A program made the translations under genes and the position numbers. Below are positions 59,811 to 64,000 of a DNA stretch of 64,000 nt, one piece after another; the first letter of the stretch is position 1, and each line of letters opens with the position of its first letter. The stretch is from Delphinus delphis (Eukaryota; Chordata; Mammalia; Artiodactyla; Delphinidae): the NCBI RefSeq assembly GCF_949987515.2, contig NC_082687.1:114929838-114993837 (forward strand), given 5' to 3'. Under the pieces are notes generated by a model, which saw only the letters and a program-made list of their open reading frames with translations, was not told the DNA's origin and did no database searches.

Positions 59811-62800
59811 ACTAAGACTTGGCACCTGACTTCCAGGCTTTTTAACTAAAAGTGTAATTTCTTCTGGAAGAAACTGCTCCCTAGGAGCTCTTAACTATAT
59901 TCCGAGTGAAAATGATGAAAAGTTTCATTCGGTTTTTCAGAGATTTTTACATTTAGGCTTTTAGTTTAATACTGCACAATGTTCTATTATTCAGCAAATG
60001 TCCTGAGGGGAAAAACTAATATGTTCTTGAGAACCCCTGTGTTTCCACCATTAGCTGTTCTGGCTTCCACATGCATCATCTGCTGGTCTTTACACCCAGC
60101 TTGCTTAGAACTTTCAGCCCCTTGCCAGTGCCCAGGAAGGCCAAAACTCCAGGGAAAGATCAGTGGCAGAATCTTTCCTTACTGTAATCTTGTCTACTAT
60201 AATTTTCATTGCCTCATCAGTGTTCAACTTCTCTGCTGGCAGCTGTACTTCCTGTTGGTACCTACATTTATATTTACATTAACACTTAAAAATTATAAGA
60301 AATTAGCTTTACTAATTTTATTATAAGGAAGCATACTGGCTCTTCCACTAAATCATAGTCAGACAATGTGCCATATATCTTGAAGAAAGACTGAACAATG
60401 CTGGCCACAGGGTGGCACTGAGGGAATTTAAAAAGGTATTTCTTCAAATGAAATGCATGAATTAGAATATCACTGTGTTTTCATTAATAACAAAAAATCA
60501 TATGATGTCTAAATTACGCAAATCACATTGTTCATCAAAACTAATGAAACTTAACATTTTATAACTTAAATTTTAACTAAAATAATTTTGGAATTCAAAG
60601 CAATGGATATGTAATAACACAAAATAGGCAAATGTATTTCATTGGAACAACACATTTTATGGTATTTTTAATGCTTAGTGGCTCAAATATAGTTTCTATT
60701 AAAGTGTTCACAAATTGAATTTAATTTGTGACATTTTAACACTAAAAGAATTGTAGTATTACTTTTAAGAAACTACTTAGTCCACTGGCAACTGGCATAG
60801 ACAAAGATTAAATATACTCTATGAGCTACACGTTATTCAGAAAGGTATCTGGTTGAGTATTCCTTCAACTACGTCGGTATTCTGCATTGGGAATCACGTT
60901 AAATTTTCTGTGGTTGTAATATTAACATTTTTCATATTTGTAAATAATGAGGGAAAGAAACCACACAAAAGGGTAGATACTATATAATTATTTATAAATA
61001 ATATCCATAAACAGGAAAACTAATTTATGTTGTTTAAGTCAGGATACTGGTTTCTATTATGGGGATTGTGACTTGGAGGGAACATCAAAGGGCTTCTGGG
61101 TCCTGGGGCTATAAGTGATGTGTCCACTTTGTGAAACTCCATCAAGCAAAATGTTTGTGATTTGTGTGCTATTTTCTATATTTGTTAAACTTTAATAGAT
61201 TTTTCCTAAAAGGTAACAAGGAAAAAATTTTGATGTCAAAAGATTATTTTGTTAAAAACAAAATAATCCTTGGAAATAGAACCTGAAATAGAACCAGAAT
61301 ATGAAATAAAAATTACTTAAAATATATTCTAGGAAGGAAATATTTAGAAACTCAATAAACAAATGAAAGGACTCCATAGTTCATGAATAATAACACCAAT
61401 GCCATGTTTGAAGTGTTGATAGCTTATTAATTTCTCTAAAAGATAGTGACTTTGGTACGATTAGGATTTATTATGTTAGTCAACTTAAAAATGCCTGTGA
61501 TAAATACAGAATTTTAACTGTCAGTACCTGTATTACTTGCCTTATTAAATGGTGTGTCACTGAAGATGATTTAAATGAGAAAATGATGAAGCAAATCTCT
61601 TGGAATGTGTTTATCAGAATTAATTCTGAAGAGTTGGGATGTTCATTAAAGCTAAGAATATAGTTTTCCAGTTTAATAAACATATTTTAAACTATACAAT
61701 TTAAAACACTGCATTTAAATGCATAAAACAATCAGCAACTAAACCTATGATATCTAATATTTTCTTTTGCACAAGAGCATAGTTTATAAGCCATTTTCCC
61801 TAAATGTCTTCAATAAATCAATAAAATAACATTTCTTTCTGAATTAAGTGGCAGTTACAATTTGTTAATAATAATTATAATTTGTTATAATAAGTTACAG
61901 TATGAAAACATTGGGACATGAAGATTATATTCTAAGGATAAAATCACACACTTTTGTATATGTGGGGTAAAATAGCAAACACTCTGAATTCTGCCTCTTA
62001 TTGGTAATTACTTTAACTTCTTGTGTCTCAATCTTCTGATTTCTAAAAGAGAGATAAAAGTTTACCCCAGACTATAGGGTTCTTTTGAGAATGTAATGAA
62101 ATGTTACTTATTATTTTTATCATTGTTTCGCACCATAATGTACATTCACAATCAAAAGACATGAGAGAAAATAAATTGACAAGGCACACAAAAGTTAATA
62201 TAATTAATAGAATCAATCACAAAAGAAATTATTACATTAAATATGAACTGGGGAAAGAGATGTTTAGCAATAAAGATAGAAATTATAAAAGAGAACATAA
62301 AAACATATGATAAAAACTTAAGAAACCAAGGCACTACAATAGCATTTTGAATATATGCAGCCTGTATTCTGGAAATCTATACCAACAATCTAAATAAGAA
62401 AAATTGTATGATGGAACTTAAAAGTCCAAACCTATTATGTGGTCAATTATTGAAACATTGAGTTTACTTTTTTTATAAAAAATTGAAATGAATATTAGTA
62501 TTATGAAGACAAGAATGCACAGTTGATTGTTATTGTATATCCATTTTTGACAAGCTTTGTGTAATCTCAGATTTATTCAAAGAACTTATTATATTGTATT
62601 ATTTTTTCATAGTGTTAACAAGGTTCAAATTCTATCAAATCCTGTTGGAGGAGGCTTTAATCATTATTCCATAAGATACTATGCCAAGAAATAATATCAC
62701 ATATTAATTATTTCTTTCCAATATTAAAAACATATTTATTTAATTCAAGTCTTATGGCTGGAAACTTTGCTGCAATATACAAACTTTCTAGAATATATTG

Positions 62801-64000
62801 AAATTGATTTAGACAACTCTCAACTAGCATATAGATTAAGTTTTGTTTTACAACCTTTCTTTCTCTTGCTCAACACTAAGCTTTAATAGATGAGTCTGAC
62901 AACTTTTTATTCCATCTAAATAGTAAAAACGTGTTATGGAATCAAACAACTTTCCTCCAGAGCAGCTCTTCTGCTTTTCATTTTTCACCATGGTGTCTGC
63001 ACTATGAAGCAGGCATTTAGCTGTGAAGGAGCTCTCTCTCTCCAGACTCCATTTTACAAGTACTTTATTGTCAAAGACAGTCACTTATCTGTGAAATAGG
63101 CTTTTCTCTGTTCTGTAGTTTTCATTTGTGTTGTCCCTTAAAGAAAGAAGAATTGCCAATAGTCCATAGAGAGCTTAGATGCAATTAGCTCTTCAGTAGA
63201 AAGTAGATATTTTTTCCTGGTTAATATTTCATAATTTAAGATTAACTCTTAAAGTTCTTAGTTATTCTTAAGTATCAGTTCTCTGATATGTTTTACTTTT
63301 ACCTAAATTATGAGTTTACTTTTCTCAAGCTCTAACTTAGTTTTTTGGAAAGTCACATTGGAATTGTAAAAAGAAAAAAAAGAAAAAAAAATCCTTCTAA
63401 ATTTTCTTTGAAGAATATAAAAGGAGAGCACAGATCCTACAAGTCAAAAATTTTTACTCAGATCATTAATCAAAGTAAGCACTCATATAAACAGTCACTT
63501 TATTGAAAGCAGATGCAATTCTTATCTTCTCAAAAAAGAAAATCTCAAAGAAACTGAGAAAAAAATAACACAAAAATGTGTTCTCTTTCTTGAATTTAAA
63601 TAATAGTTCCCAAAGGCACACATTTTTGATGTTTTATATATGATTGATACTTTATCATTAAGAGCAATAACATCATCTTTTGAATAATGTTGGTATAAAA
63701 TTATTTTTGTTATTGCCTGTTTGTTGTATCTACCTGAGATTGATTTATAATTCAATTAAACCAGATATTCTTGTATCTCTAATAAAGCACCTTATACCAT
63801 GCACACCTTTAGAGTGAATGTCATAATATGTCACCCCTAAATTTAATATAATATGGAAATACTATTTGTCTATGTTAGATAAAAGATTATTTTTCATGAT
63901 CTCAAATTTTTTAACAACACAATGTTAGTATTAGCATCCATGCTCTGAATCATTGGGACTTATCTTGAATCATTATATAAAATATGCACATAAGGCACTC
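59811..64000. other. Anonymous AT-rich intergenic DNA
   Basis: Over 4 kb without an assignable gene, transposon or RNA gene. Open frames up to 115 codons (59979-60326) lack domain features. An A-rich stretch lies near 63371-63391. Confidence 0.5.

Noticed and set aside
1..64000. CRISPR arrays, prokaryotic operons, phage or plasmid features
   Set aside because: All tandem repeats are microsatellites or simple duplications. The composition and transposon families are mammalian throughout.

Overview
This window looks like non-coding nuclear DNA from a mammal, most likely a cetacean (whale or dolphin). It is AT-rich, has no intact host gene, and its recognisable content is transposon-derived. 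The lineage clue is a set of tRNA-Glu-derived SINEs of the CHR-1 and CHR-2 type, with about 200 bp CHR-2 copies at 23100-23309, 23893-24110 and 53706-53906. L1s of the cetartiodactyl type support this. MIR, L2, HAL1-like and Tigger1 remnants form the older layer.

Layout. 1-3726 is anonymous AT-rich DNA with a MIR relic. 3742-10433 is a full-length, young-looking L1 on the minus strand, bounded by a 15 bp target-site duplication. Its ORF1 is intact, and its ORF2 is broken only by three one-base frameshifts. 10960-12300 holds an ancient HAL1/L1M ORF1 relic. 12300-26700 is mostly unannotatable DNA with SINEs, a GA microsatellite and one weak candidate exon (17974-18039). 26704-27195 is an internally deleted Tigger1. 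28786-33790 has MIR relics, a CA microsatellite, a SINE and a decayed plus-strand L1.

From 37806 the window becomes L1-dense. There is a twin-primed L1 with an inverted 5' part (37806-38651), a 5'-truncated L1 whose tail contains a GT microsatellite (38794-39566), and an old minus-strand L1 (about 41015-45350) with a younger L1 nested inside it. An old, nearly full-length plus-strand L1 (46925-52983) carries a SINE in its 5' UTR. After that come a CHR-2 SINE, the 3' part of a Tigger1 with transposase remains (55480-56184), a split L2, an ancient L1 relic near 59 kb, and about 4 kb of featureless DNA.

No operon, RNA gene, CRISPR array or undescribed system is visible. The points most worth checking are structural: the near-intact L1, the twin-priming junction, a possible short L1 3' transduction, microsatellites expanded at the same internal L1 site in two copies, and inverted repeat pairs. 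Repeat family names come from recognising consensus sequence by eye, not from a database search.
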